Shown piece after piece: positions 36,372 through 44,825 of a DNA stretch of 64,000 bases; position 1 is the stretch's first letter; each line of letters begins with the position of its first letter. This DNA is from Brevundimonas sp. (GTDB taxonomy: Bacteria > Pseudomonadota > Alphaproteobacteria > Caulobacterales > Caulobacteraceae). A model generated the notes under the pieces. The model did not search any database. It was not told the origin of the DNA and was given only the letters and a program-made list of their open reading frames with translations. Made by a program: the position numbers and the translations under genes. The stretch covers positions 1-64,000 of the forward strand of contig NZ_QFNM01000001.1 of assembly GCF_003248455.1 (NCBI RefSeq). The letters run 5' to 3'.

Positions 36372-37753
36372 CGCTTGCGTCCCTGCTCGGCCCCGAGCCA
36401 GGCCTCCGCCAGTCGGAGATAGCTGTAAGTGACAAGGGCGATCACCTGATCGCCTTCCTGCAGTTGGGTGTCGTCGTTCGGCACGAAGGCGACGCCGTCT
36501 CGGACGACCGCGCCGATCCGCATCCCGGGCGGCAGGCCCAGCATTCCCAACGGCGCGCGCAGCAGCCTCGACGCCGCGGTGATATCAGCCTCAATAACCT
36601 CCCCGAAATCCTCGCGAAGCGTGTAGAGGGCCGTAATCGACCCCCTGCGCACATGCCGCAGCACCGACGAGATTGTGACGGCGCTGGGGCTCACCACGGC
36701 GTCGATGCCGAGAGTGGGGATCAGGCCCTCGTAGGTGCGTTTGTTGACGAGGGTGATAGCGCGCCTACAGCCAGCCTGTTTGGCCAGGACCGACACGAAG
36801 ATGTTCGTTTCGTCATCATTAGTGACCGCGACGACGGTCTCGGCCCGGCCGACTTGAGCCTCGTCCAGGAGGTCGCGATCCAGGGCATCCCCCTGCAAGA
36901 CAATGATACCCGAGCCGAGTTCGCGCGCCACGGCTTCGGCCCGGGCTTTGTTCTGTTCGATCAGGGTGATCGAGATGCGGCGCGATGCGCGCCGCAGCTT
37001 CTGAGCCAGGTGAACACCCACATTGCCCGCGCCGACGATCACGATCTGCCTGGCGATCTTGTCCCGATGGCCAAAGAGCGCCATCACCTCGCTTACGCGC
37101 GCCGTGGGGGCGATGACATAGACGTCGTCTCCGATCTGCAGGCGATCATCGCGGTCGGGGACGAAGGACCGGCCGTCCCTCATGATGGCTACGATGGACA
37201 TGGGTTGGCTGGCCTCGCCATCCTGCCAGTCGGCCAGACGCCGGTCGAGGATCGCGCAGCCCCCCGTGTCCACATGGATGCCCAGCAACTCGACCCGGTT
37301 GCCCGCCATGGGGACCATGTCGAAGGCGCCAGGCGCGCGCAGGCGGTGACTGATCCCTTCGGCGACCTGGATTTCGGGAGAGATGATGACGTCGATCGGC
37401 AGGTGTTCGGCGGCGTAGAGGCCGGCCTTGTCCTGGGCGAGGTATCCGGCGTGGCGTAGACGGGCGATCCGGCGTTTGACGCCGAAGAGGGAATAGGCGA
37501 CCTGGCAGGCGACCATGTTGACTTCGTCGGACTGAGTGACGGCGATCAGCATGTCGGCGTCGCGCGCGCCGGCGTTAGCCAAGACGTGGGGATGAGAGGC
37601 GTGCCCCACGACGCCCCGGACATCATAGCTCTCATCCACACGCCTGATCTGGTCCTCATCCAGATCGATGACCGTGACGTTCATACCTTCGGTCGACAGG
37701 TGCCGAGCAATCGTCGTGCCGACTTGGCCCGCGCCGCAGACAATGACCTTCAT
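36368..37753 (-). CDS. trkA: Trk system NAD-binding gating protein TrkA
   Basis: A 461-residue cytoplasmic regulator with two RCK modules. Each has a Rossmann motif (VIVCGAGQVGTTIARHL at the start; IVIVGAGNVGVHLAQKL near residue 230) followed by a TrkA-C domain. It binds NADH/NAD and ATP and gates TrkH. It is transcribed first, with trkH coupled downstream. Confidence 0.96.
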   Translation of the reverse strand: MKVIVCGAGQVGTTIARHLSTEGMNVTVIDLDEDQIRRVDESYDVRGVVGHASHPHVLANAGARDADMLIAVTQSDEVNMVACQVAYSLFGVKRRIARLRHAGYLAQDKAGLYAAEHLPIDVIISPEIQVAEGISHRLRAPGAFDMVPMAGNRVELLGIHVDTGGCAILDRRLADWQDGEASQPMSIVAIMRDGRSFVPDRDDRLQIGDDVYVIAPTARVSEVMALFGHRDKIARQIVIVGAGNVGVHLAQKLRRASRRISITLIEQNKARAEAVARELGSGIIVLQGDALDRDLLDEAQVGRAETVVAVTNDDETNIFVSVLAKQAGCRRAITLVNKRTYEGLIPTLGIDAVVSPSAVTISSVLRHVRRGSITALYTLREDFGEVIEADITAASRLLRAPLGMLGLPPGMRIGAVVRDGVAFVPNDDTQLQEGDQVIALVTYSYLRLAEAWLGAEQGRKR

Positions 37754-37899
37754 GAGTGCCTCTGGTCCGCTTCGCGGATTGCGAGATCAGAGCCGATCAC
37801 GCACTGCGGCTCAACGACGCTGCCGGCTAATCCCCGCCGGTCTGCGTTGACGCGTGGCGCTTTCCCTGCGTCCCTGAGGCATCGATAAGGAGGATAGAT

Positions 37900-38136
37900 A
37901 TGGTCACCTCTCGTTTGCTCGTTGAGCGTGGCTCCAGCAAGGACCCATCCCAGGACTGGGGAGAGTTCCACTTTCTGGGCCTGCCGTCGCCTGCCGACCG
38001 CATCGCGGTGGAGTATGAGGGGCGTGTGCAATATCTCACCGTGCTCAGTGTTCACCACCGACCTGTCCCGAGCGGTACGACCACGGAGGCGCCGGCTGGT
38101 GACGTGGTCGCCAAATGGACAGGGGCCGAGCCCTGA
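37900..38136 (+). CDS. hypothetical protein, 78 aa
   Basis: The ATG follows a near-perfect AAGGAGG 6 bases upstream, which argues for translation. The middle is beta-type (RIAVEYEGRVQYLTVLSVHHRPVP) with no signal peptide or membrane helix. Family unknown. It is divergent from trkA. Confidence 0.65.
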   Translation: MVTSRLLVERGSSKDPSQDWGEFHFLGLPSPADRIAVEYEGRVQYLTVLSVHHRPVPSGTTTEAPAGDVVAKWTGAEP

Positions 38137-38243
38137 GGCTTTCATTCTGCGTTTCGAGGTCCGTTCGGCGCGGGCAAGGTAGACTCCTGCCTCGCGAACT
38201 CCCCAATAGGTCCGACAACGCAGCGTGCCAAAGCCAACGCGCA

Positions 38244-38639
38244 TCAGGGCTGGACGAGGACCCAGATCACCAGCCCTCCCATCGCGATGGAAACAGGCGC
38301 GATAGCCCGGACGCCTCCCACCGGGATTCGCTTGGCCCACCAAGCCGAATAGGCCGCGTGCCACAGACGCGGCAAGGCCAGGATCACACAGGCCGACAGA
38401 ACCAGGAACAGGCCCACGACGGACATCAAGGTCGGATGGCGGGTGGACGCCGAGGCGATCAGGAACGCGGCCCCGGCGAGGAGGCGGAGCATCATCTCAC
38501 CGATATGAACGCCCGGCGACCCACCGAGCCGGGCGAGAGCGGCCAAGGCCAGCCGTGGCCGGGCCAGCATAAATACGCCCAGCCCGACGAGCCAGACTCC
38601 GACAAGCACGACGAAGCCTCTTGAGGCCCAGACGATCAT
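38244..38639 (-). CDS. four-helix membrane protein of unknown function
   Basis: A 131-residue protein with about four membrane helices (GFVVLVGVWLVGLGVFML; LRLLAGAAFLIASA; SVVGLFLVLSACVIL; IAPVSIAMGGLVIWVLV). The start at 38639 is preferred because AGGA precedes it; 38654 is also open. It is downstream of the deleted nhaA, 30 bases away on the same strand. Function unknown. Confidence 0.6.
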   Translation of the reverse strand: MIVWASRGFVVLVGVWLVGLGVFMLARPRLALAALARLGGSPGVHIGEMMLRLLAGAAFLIASASTRHPTLMSVVGLFLVLSACVILALPRLWHAAYSAWWAKRIPVGGVRAIAPVSIAMGGLVIWVLVQP

Positions 38640-38669
38640 TGATGTTTCCTGCATATGCCGGCCCGTTCT

Positions 38670-39134
38670 TCAGGACTGCTCGACGCCGATCGGTTCGACG
38701 TTCGGGTCCGCCGCGACGGGATCGACTTCCCGACGTCGGCTCGCAAGGCCCAGCACAATGGCTGCGCCGATCGCTGACAGGATCGAACCGCCGATGACAC
38801 CGAGTTTGACCTCTATCTGCTCGGGCGAATCCACCGCGCCCGGGAAGGCGAGAACGCCGATGAAGAGGCTCATCGTGAAGCCGACGCCGCACAGGAGCGA
38901 CACGCCGTAGACCTGCATCCAGGTCGACCCTTCCTTGATCCAATCGGATATGGTCTCCTCCAGACGGATCGGACCGATCTGAAGCGCATGGGTGCTCTTT
39001 AGCCATGTGAAATAATCCGCCGACCAGGGTGAGTTGGCGACGGCGACCGCCGCGAGGCCCAGAACCGTGCCGGACGCAGCCTCGGTCTCCAGAAAATCGA
39101 GCGTCAATTTGCGCGCCACGGCGGCCTCCATCAA
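38670..39134 (-). pseudogene. nhaA: nhaA Na+/H+ antiporter with in-frame internal deletion
   Basis: A 154-residue ORF that joins the two ends of NhaA. Residues about 10-70 match the NhaA N-terminus (TEAASGTVLGLAAVAVANSPWS, then IRLEETISDWIKEG). From about residue 71 the sequence is the C-terminus (STWMQVYGVSLLCGVGFTMSLFIGVLAFPG, KLGVIGGSILSAIGAAIVL). About 250 central residues are missing, including the region that holds the transport aspartates in E. coli NhaA. The frame is preserved, so a short membrane protein could still be made, but antiport is not expected. A GTG at 39119 behind GGAGG is an alternative start. Confidence 0.8.
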
Positions 39135-39382
39135 TGCTGAAGCGTTCGTGACGCCAGGTTATCGACGGGCGTCGGACCGGATTCATCGCCACAGCGACGC
39201 CAGCCTGGCCGCGCAGCGGCCTGATTTCTACGTCAGTCCTTAGCTGATATCGACCAGACATCAAAGATGGACGATCAGAGATGAGCCGATCATGCCGCCA
39301 GCGGAGCTTCCTCGACGCCTCATAACCGGATTGTCGGCGCGAAACGCCATAAGCGTCGGCGACACCGTGCGTCATGGCGCGA

Positions 39383-40942
39383 TCATTGACTTGACCGCGC
39401 CACCTCGAAGCTCCCGTCCGAAAGCGACGCCTGGACCATGGATTGGGTGCTTAGGTATCGCCTGTGCCAGGACAGTGCTTCGTCAAGCAGCATCGGCGTT
39501 TGCTGGCCGTATGATCCATTTACAGCCCGCTGATAGTAGTCCGCCAGCATCGGCCGATAGATGGGGTGGGCGCAGTTTTCGATCACGACCTTCGCGCGTT
39601 GCTTGGGCGACAGGCCGCGAAGGTCCGCAAGCCCCTGCTCCGTGACGATAACCTGGACATCCTGGTTGATGTGATCGACATGCGAGGCGTGAGGGACGAT
39701 CGTCGAGATCGCCCCGCCCTTCGCCGTCGATGCGCTCATGAAGATCGAGATATAGGCGTTCCTGGCGAAGTCACCGGAGCCGCCGATGCCGTTCTGGATG
39801 CGCGAGCCCATAATATGGGTCGAGTTGACGTTGCCGTAGATGTCCGCCTCGATCATTCCGTTCATCGCGATGACGCCGAGACGCCGGATCAACTCGGGAT
39901 GGTTGCTGATCTCCTGGGAGCGCAGGATGATCCGGTCGCGATATCCGCCCATGCGTCGGTTGACGCTCTCGCTGAGGTCCGGGCTCAGGCTGAGGGCCGT
40001 TGATGACGCCATTCGCAGCTTGCCGCTGTCCAGCAGCGCCATCATCCCGTCCTGGATCACCTCCGTGTAGGCGGTCAGGTTCTCGAACGGCGCCTCGATC
40101 AGACCGGTCAGGACCGCATTGGCGGTGTTTCCAACGCCTGACTGCAGCGGCAGCAGCGACGGCGGCAGGCGGCCCTTCTTCACCTCATGCTCGAGAAACT
40201 CCAGCAAATGCCCGGCGATGGCGAGGTCGTCGGCGCCAGGGATCGTAAACCCGGCGTTGCGATCCGGCCGGTCCGTCTCGACGATGGCGACGATCTTTTC
40301 GGGGTCACAACGGAAACAGGGTTCGCCGATCCGGTCGCCTGAACGGACCAGCGGGATGGGCACACGGTTTGGCGGCAGCGCTGCGCCGTAGTAGACGTCG
40401 TGCACGCCCAACAACTCGGGGCTCTGCCAATGGTTGACCTCGAGGATCACCTGGGTGGCCCGATCGAGCCAGGTCTTGTTGTTGCCCACTGACGACGCGG
40501 GGATCAGCGCTCCGTCTTCCCGGATGCCCGTCACCTGGATGATCGCCGTATCGAGCGGGCCAAGAATGCCCTGCCAGGCCGCGGGCGCGACCTGGCTGAG
40601 GTGCATGTCGAAATACTCCATCTGGCCACGGTTGATCTTGTCACGGCAGGTCGGGTCGGAGTTGTAAGGCAGCCGGAACTCGATCCCGTCGGCCTTGGCC
40701 AGGGCGCCGTCCAACTCCGGTCCGGTCGAGGCGCCGGTCCAGATACGCAGCTTGAAGGGTCGCCCCGCCGCATGCTCGGCCTCGATCCGGGCGGCGAGCG
40801 CCAAGGGCACTGCCGTCGGATAACCCGAGGCCGTGAAGCCGCTGAGACCGACCGTGGTGTTCGGTTCGATCAACCGAGCCGCGTCCTCGGCCGACATGAT
40901 CTTGGCGCGATGTTCCGCGCTAAGGATGCGTTGATCAGTCAT
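39383..40942 (-). CDS. acetyl-CoA hydrolase/transferase (succinyl-CoA:acetate CoA-transferase type)
   Basis: A cytoplasmic CoA-transferase of 519 residues, class I. The N-terminal VGLSGFTASGYPTAVPLAL and GASTGPELDGALAKA, the YTEVIQDGMMALLDSGK segment with the catalytic Glu, and GSGDFARNAYISIFM are family features. It moves CoA between succinyl-CoA and acetate or similar acids, which supports acetate handling and ATP formation at low oxygen. The ATG at 40942 (MTDQRIL) is chosen over a TTG 12 bases upstream. It is 145 bases downstream of the Usp/membrane-protein operon and could be transcribed with it. Confidence 0.92.
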   Translation of the reverse strand: MTDQRILSAEHRAKIMSAEDAARLIEPNTTVGLSGFTASGYPTAVPLALAARIEAEHAAGRPFKLRIWTGASTGPELDGALAKADGIEFRLPYNSDPTCRDKINRGQMEYFDMHLSQVAPAAWQGILGPLDTAIIQVTGIREDGALIPASSVGNNKTWLDRATQVILEVNHWQSPELLGVHDVYYGAALPPNRVPIPLVRSGDRIGEPCFRCDPEKIVAIVETDRPDRNAGFTIPGADDLAIAGHLLEFLEHEVKKGRLPPSLLPLQSGVGNTANAVLTGLIEAPFENLTAYTEVIQDGMMALLDSGKLRMASSTALSLSPDLSESVNRRMGGYRDRIILRSQEISNHPELIRRLGVIAMNGMIEADIYGNVNSTHIMGSRIQNGIGGSGDFARNAYISIFMSASTAKGGAISTIVPHASHVDHINQDVQVIVTEQGLADLRGLSPKQRAKVVIENCAHPIYRPMLADYYQRAVNGSYGQQTPMLLDEALSWHRRYLSTQSMVQASLSDGSFEVARSSQ

Positions 40943-41086
40943 CTTCGGTTCCAATGCTCAATACAGTCCCAGCCGCAGGCCGCCGCCCGGCTCGATCTCC
41001 TCGGCGTCTTCGCGCGCAAACAGGCTCCCTTCGCGCACCCTGCCAACAGGCGACGTCGACAGCGGTCGAGGGCGGCCTTTGACAGG

Positions 41087-41530
41087 TCAAGGCGGCGCCG
41101 CACCGATGATGCCCACCGCCCGCGCGGCGAGCAGCATCAGCGCCACGGCGAGAACCGGCCCGAAAATCACAAACGTGTGGCGGGTGAGCCGTTCAGGCAA
41201 ATAGGTGTCGGGAACACACGCTTGCCCCTGGGCGAGCCGGTTCACAACGGTTGTCAGCGGACAACTCAGGCCGCTCATCACGAAGAGCCCGATCTCCGCC
41301 GCCAGAAGCGGGCCGATGACGGACAGGGTCGCCAAGGCCTCGCCAGTGATGGCGACGAAAATGAGCATGGCGGTGGCGCCCGTCATCACGGCATAGATGA
41401 GCGTATGGAGCCCTCGCACTGCCTCGATCATGAGATCCGCGGGCGCGCGCGGCGAGATCTCGGACTCCCGCCTGGTTTTGTTCAGGCGTGCTGCTGGGGC
41501 TTCCGCGACGCGGGTTTGACGATCCATCAA
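41087..41530 (-). CDS. four-helix membrane protein, unknown function
   Basis: A 147-residue inner-membrane protein with a polar N-terminus of about 35 residues and then hydrophobic segments (LIYAVMTGATAMLIFVAITGEAL; VIGPLLAAEIGLFVMSG; TFVIFGPVLAVALMLLAARAVG). Cysteines in SGLSCPL and QACVPD may form a pair. Its start overlaps the stop of the upstream universal stress gene (ATGA at 41527-41530), so it belongs to that operon and likely responds to the same FNR-type site. Family not recognised. Confidence 0.7.
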   Translation of the reverse strand: MMDRQTRVAEAPAARLNKTRRESEISPRAPADLMIEAVRGLHTLIYAVMTGATAMLIFVAITGEALATLSVIGPLLAAEIGLFVMSGLSCPLTTVVNRLAQGQACVPDTYLPERLTRHTFVIFGPVLAVALMLLAARAVGIIGAAPP

Positions 41531-42360
41531 TGGCTGACGATCAGACAGACGGGAGCACCGATGAGAAGGTCATGGGTGACACCGCCCGACGCCCCGTCAC
41601 GCATCTGAGCGTGTCCAGAGCCGCCAGCGACGATGAGGCCTGCTCGGGCGGTCTGGGCGAAGCGAATGATCTGCTCGCCCCGTGCCGATCCGTCGCTCCG
41701 GACGACGTGTGCGCTGGCGACGACGCCATGGGTTCCCAGATAGTCCGCGACATCGGCCGTTCGCACCTTAGCGCCTGAGAGGGCGCCTTCTGCCGCGATC
41801 TCGATGACATGGACCCCTGAGGCTGACTTCAACATCGGCAAGGCGCCCAGGACGGCGCGCTGGGCCTCCGGACTGTCGGTCCAGGCGACGACGGCCGCCT
41901 CACCAATGGGCCCGCGCTCGGGATGCGACGGCGCTATGAGCAGGGGTCGCCCCGTGGCCATCAGAAGGTCTGCCGGATCGAGCGCCTCTATGGAAGCCGT
42001 CTCCACCCGGCGTTGGCCAAGCATCAGGATGTCCGCCGCCCGCAAGGTCTGGATCACGACCTCGCGGGGGCAACCTGTGCGTCCGCGCCACTCGAACCGC
42101 CCTGTCGTCGCATTCGCGACTTCCCAGAACGCCGCCTCGGCCCTGTTGACCCGTGTCGCCCCAATGTCCTGGTAGAGGGTCGCCGCTTCGCCGAGCATGG
42201 CTCCGCTCGTGTCGCCGTCTGTCGCCGGAGCCTCCGTCGGGCTCCCCATCACACCTAAGACACGGCCCCCAAAACGGGCGGCGATGTCTGCCGCGAGCCT
42301 TACGCGGGCCATGCCGACCTCGTTGTCTTCGACGTGGACCATCACGCTCGAGTAGTTCAT
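41527..42360 (-). CDS. tandem universal stress protein (UspA family)
   Basis: A cytoplasmic 277-residue protein with two UspA folds. The second half keeps IVAGGSGHAQMRD and GGVTHDLL, close to the ATP-binding G-x2-G-x9-G(S/T) pattern; the first half is more divergent. The start MNYSSVMVHVEDNE at 42360 is chosen because the upstream frame overlaps the FNR-type site. A perfect TTGAT-CGGG-ATCAA lies 51 bases upstream. Usp proteins of this type are induced under oxygen limitation in several bacteria. Confidence 0.88.
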   Translation of the reverse strand: MNYSSVMVHVEDNEVGMARVRLAADIAARFGGRVLGVMGSPTEAPATDGDTSGAMLGEAATLYQDIGATRVNRAEAAFWEVANATTGRFEWRGRTGCPREVVIQTLRAADILMLGQRRVETASIEALDPADLLMATGRPLLIAPSHPERGPIGEAAVVAWTDSPEAQRAVLGALPMLKSASGVHVIEIAAEGALSGAKVRTADVADYLGTHGVVASAHVVRSDGSARGEQIIRFAQTARAGLIVAGGSGHAQMRDGASGGVTHDLLIGAPVCLIVSH

Positions 42361-42410
42361 CGCCGGCCTCCTGTGAGCCGACAGGAGATCGCAACGGCGA
42401 ACGTCTCGCA

Positions 42411-42424
42411 TTGATCGGGATCAA
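42411..42424. promoter_or_regulatory. FNR/FixK-type site TTGAT-CGGG-ATCAA
   Basis: A perfect palindrome between two divergent genes, 51 bases from the Usp start and 52 bases from the cytochrome start. It probably activates both. Confidence 0.8.
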
Positions 42425-42476
42425 CGAATTTCGGGCCGAACTCTGGGAGAAACGCTTTTCCCTCGAGGATTCACCC

Positions 42477-42887
42477 ATGGTCATCCGGTCCGCCGTGGCG
42501 GCACTACTGCTTGCGTCGTGCGCGGGGGCAGACCACACGACGGCGCTCTCGGCTACCCCCATGACGGATGTCCCTGCCCTCGACCTGCCCGCTTCGGCTC
42601 AGCGCGGAAGGGCGTTTGCCCAGGCGCAGTGTTCAGCCTGTCATGCGATCGGTCCCGAAGGGACAAGCCCGCTGTCGCAGGCCCCGCCGTTGCGGGACCT
42701 CAGTCAACGCTACCCCGTCGAAGAGTTGGGGGAAGCCTTTGCCGAAGGCTTCTCCACCGCCCACACCACGATGCCGGAGTTCGTGCTCGATGCAGCCGAT
42801 AACCGGGACCTGATCGCCTACCTGGCCTCCATCCAAAGCCGCCCCGCCCAGCCGAGGCGCGCTGTGCGACAACCCACTCGCCCCTAG
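42477..42887 (+). CDS. heme-c lipoprotein (cytochrome c family)
   Basis: A 136-residue exported protein. The N-terminus VIRSAVAALLLASCAGAD has an LASC lipobox for membrane anchoring. CSACHAIGPEGTSPLSQAPPLRDLSQRYP binds one c-type heme through CxxCH, and the methionine in TTMPEFVL is the likely sixth ligand. It resembles small class I cytochromes. A paralogue with the same layout lies at 50583-50999. It shares an FNR-type site with the divergent Usp operon. Confidence 0.9.
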   Translation: MVIRSAVAALLLASCAGADHTTALSATPMTDVPALDLPASAQRGRAFAQAQCSACHAIGPEGTSPLSQAPPLRDLSQRYPVEELGEAFAEGFSTAHTTMPEFVLDAADNRDLIAYLASIQSRPAQPRRAVRQPTRP

Positions 42888-43112
42888 TTTTGTCCGGGCC
42901 TTCGCGCCCGTCCGGAGAAGGTTTCGAAAAGGGCGAAGGGGCCGAGATGGCTGCTCAGGCGATGCAAATAGATTGCTGTCGAGCGGTAAACCTTCAAGAA
43001 AAACGCGACCGCTCGACAGGACGCTCCATCACGATCGGCTATCAATCCTTCCAAGGCGAAGCTTACATTTGAGACGATAGTGGCCGACTTCAATATTTCC
43101 GGCAGCGTCATT

Positions 43113-43126
43113 TTGATCCAGGTCAA
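43113..43126. promoter_or_regulatory. FNR/FixK-type site TTGAT-CCAG-GTCAA
   Basis: 43 bases before the start of the FNR-type gene at 43170, so autoregulation is likely. One base off a perfect palindrome. Confidence 0.7.
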
Positions 43127-43169
43127 GCAATTGCCTAGGTGATCGCCCCATCTGGGCGCACAGTGTCTT

Positions 43170-43931
43170 ATGTTGGTCGTTACGAAGCCTTTGCTTGCGC
43201 CGCGATCACCTCCGCCCCCCGGATGTGCCGAACGGCCCAAGGTCGCCGATTGCGACAGCTGCGGCGCTCGCGCGCTCAGCGTCTGCGGGGCCGTTGATGC
43301 GCCCGATCTTCAACGACTCGGCGACCTGGCCGAGGTGATGAAACTGAGAACGGGCGCCGTACTGATCCGCGAAGGCGAGCCGGCGCCGCATGTCTTCAAC
43401 ATCACGACGGGGTCGCTGCGGGTCTATAAGCTGCTGCCGGACGGGCGACGTCAAATCACAGGCTTCCTGTTCGCGGGCGATTTTCTCGGGTTGGCGATCG
43501 GCGAGACCTATGTTTTCTCGGCGGAGGCTATGGAACCCTCGACCGTGTGTCGGTTCCGCAAGGGCCCCTTCCGCGCGCTTGTCACGCAGTCGCAGCCTCT
43601 CGAGCACATGCTGCTGCATCGAACGTCCCACGAGCTTGCGGCGGCCCAAAACCAGATGTTGCTTCTGGGCCGCAAGACGGCGATCGAGCGGATGGCGTCC
43701 TTCCTGCTCGATCTGCCCGGGAACGATCCGGCCCGTCCATCGGCGCCGGGCCACGTCCGCCTGCCCATGAAACGCGGCGAGATCGCCGACTATCTCGGCC
43801 TGACCATTGAGACCGTGAGCCGCGTTCTCACCCGGATGAAGGTCAAGGGACTGATCTCGATGCCGTCGCGCAATGAACTCATCGTCGAACGTCCGCTGCG
43901 GCTCCGGCAGCACGCGCTTGGCGAAGTCTGA
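43170..43931 (+). CDS. FNR-type oxygen-responsive transcription regulator (Crp/Fnr family)
   Basis: A 253-residue Crp/Fnr regulator. Cys28, Cys31 and Cys39 form C-x2-C-x7-C, and Cys127 (PSTVCRF) is the fourth ligand expected for a [4Fe-4S] cluster, as in FnrN/FnrL proteins. The sensor beta-barrel is followed by the helix-turn-helix RGEIADYLGLTIETVSRVLTRMKVKGLI; its E-x2-SR recognition pattern predicts binding to TTGAT-N4-ATCAA. Sites of that kind flank nine neighbouring genes or operons and this gene itself. It therefore likely senses loss of oxygen and switches on the 41-58 kb block. Confidence 0.92.
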   Translation: MLVVTKPLLAPRSPPPPGCAERPKVADCDSCGARALSVCGAVDAPDLQRLGDLAEVMKLRTGAVLIREGEPAPHVFNITTGSLRVYKLLPDGRRQITGFLFAGDFLGLAIGETYVFSAEAMEPSTVCRFRKGPFRALVTQSQPLEHMLLHRTSHELAAAQNQMLLLGRKTAIERMASFLLDLPGNDPARPSAPGHVRLPMKRGEIADYLGLTIETVSRVLTRMKVKGLISMPSRNELIVERPLRLRQHALGEV

Positions 43932-43941
43932 CCGAAGCTGT

Positions 43942-43955
43942 TTGCGCCAGATCAA
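43942..43955. promoter_or_regulatory. FNR/FixK-type site TTGCG-CCAG-ATCAA
   Basis: 52 bases before the PNPOx-fold gene at 44008. The left half site is imperfect; the right half is exact. Confidence 0.55.
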
Positions 43956-44007
43956 GGCTCGCGCGGCGCGCTTGCGCTAATGGGCAGGACCTGAGGAGAT
44001 CTAGACC

Positions 44008-44556
44008 ATGACGACGCCTGACATCTATCCGCCCATTTCCGGCGAGGCGGTCGAGGCGATCGCGCGCCTGTTGGCTCACGAACGGCTCCTAAGCATCGGG
44101 ATCAATCGACCGGACGGATGGCCTCAGGTGACCACAGTCGGCTACATCAACGACGGGCTGAACCTGTATTTCGTCACCGGCCGCGAGAGCCAGAAGCTGG
44201 CCAATCTCCAGGCCGATCCTCGCGTCTCGATCGCGATCCATGCGCACGGCGATGCAAGCGGCGCCGTCGGAGTGTCTATGGCGGCCCGCGCCGCCGAGGT
44301 GACGGACGCTCATGAGGTCGAGCGCCTCAACCAGCTGATGTTCGCCAGTTGGCCGTTGATCAGCGTCTATTGCCCGGCGAGCAGCTCCGTCGCAATCATT
44401 CAGGTCAAGCCCGAGCTCATCTGCGCCATCAGCGCTTTCAAGGGACGCAGCAAGACCGAATGCTTCTCCCTCGGAGACGCCGCCATGCCACGATCGGCGG
44501 CGCCCGCAAAACGCGACGACGCTCAGACAGCCAGTCTGGAAGCGCGGTTGTTCTGA
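44008..44556 (+). CDS. pyridoxamine 5'-phosphate oxidase-fold protein
   Basis: A cytoplasmic split-barrel flavin- or F420-binding type protein of 182 residues. Typical strands are LLAHERLLSIGINRPDGWPQVTTVGYINDGLNLYFVTGRESQKLANLQADPRVSIAIHA. GAGGAG stands 9 bases before the ATG. Substrate unknown; genes of this fold commonly accompany Usp genes in low-oxygen regulons. The last 30 residues are polar and not conserved. An FNR-type site lies upstream. Confidence 0.82.
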   Translation: MTTPDIYPPISGEAVEAIARLLAHERLLSIGINRPDGWPQVTTVGYINDGLNLYFVTGRESQKLANLQADPRVSIAIHAHGDASGAVGVSMAARAAEVTDAHEVERLNQLMFASWPLISVYCPASSSVAIIQVKPELICAISAFKGRSKTECFSLGDAAMPRSAAPAKRDDAQTASLEARLF

Positions 44557-44825
44557 CCACGAGGCCTTGCCGGCGGGTCGGCTCCGAACCCGGCCCTCCG
44601 GCCAGCGCCGCCGCGCCGTCGTCGGCGTCCCCAGCCTTCCGTCGCCTTGACCGCTGACCGGACAGCGGGGTCTGCAGCCTTGCGGCCTGCCGGCATGAGG
44701 ACCCATGCGGTGCTGCGTCGGCCAGGACGACAGCCTTGCTCAGCTCTGTGATCTTGCCGTCCTGACCCGTTTTCCGCACCAGTAGCGACGCACAGAGCAG
44801 TTGCGCCCGATCGGCGAAGCCTCTG

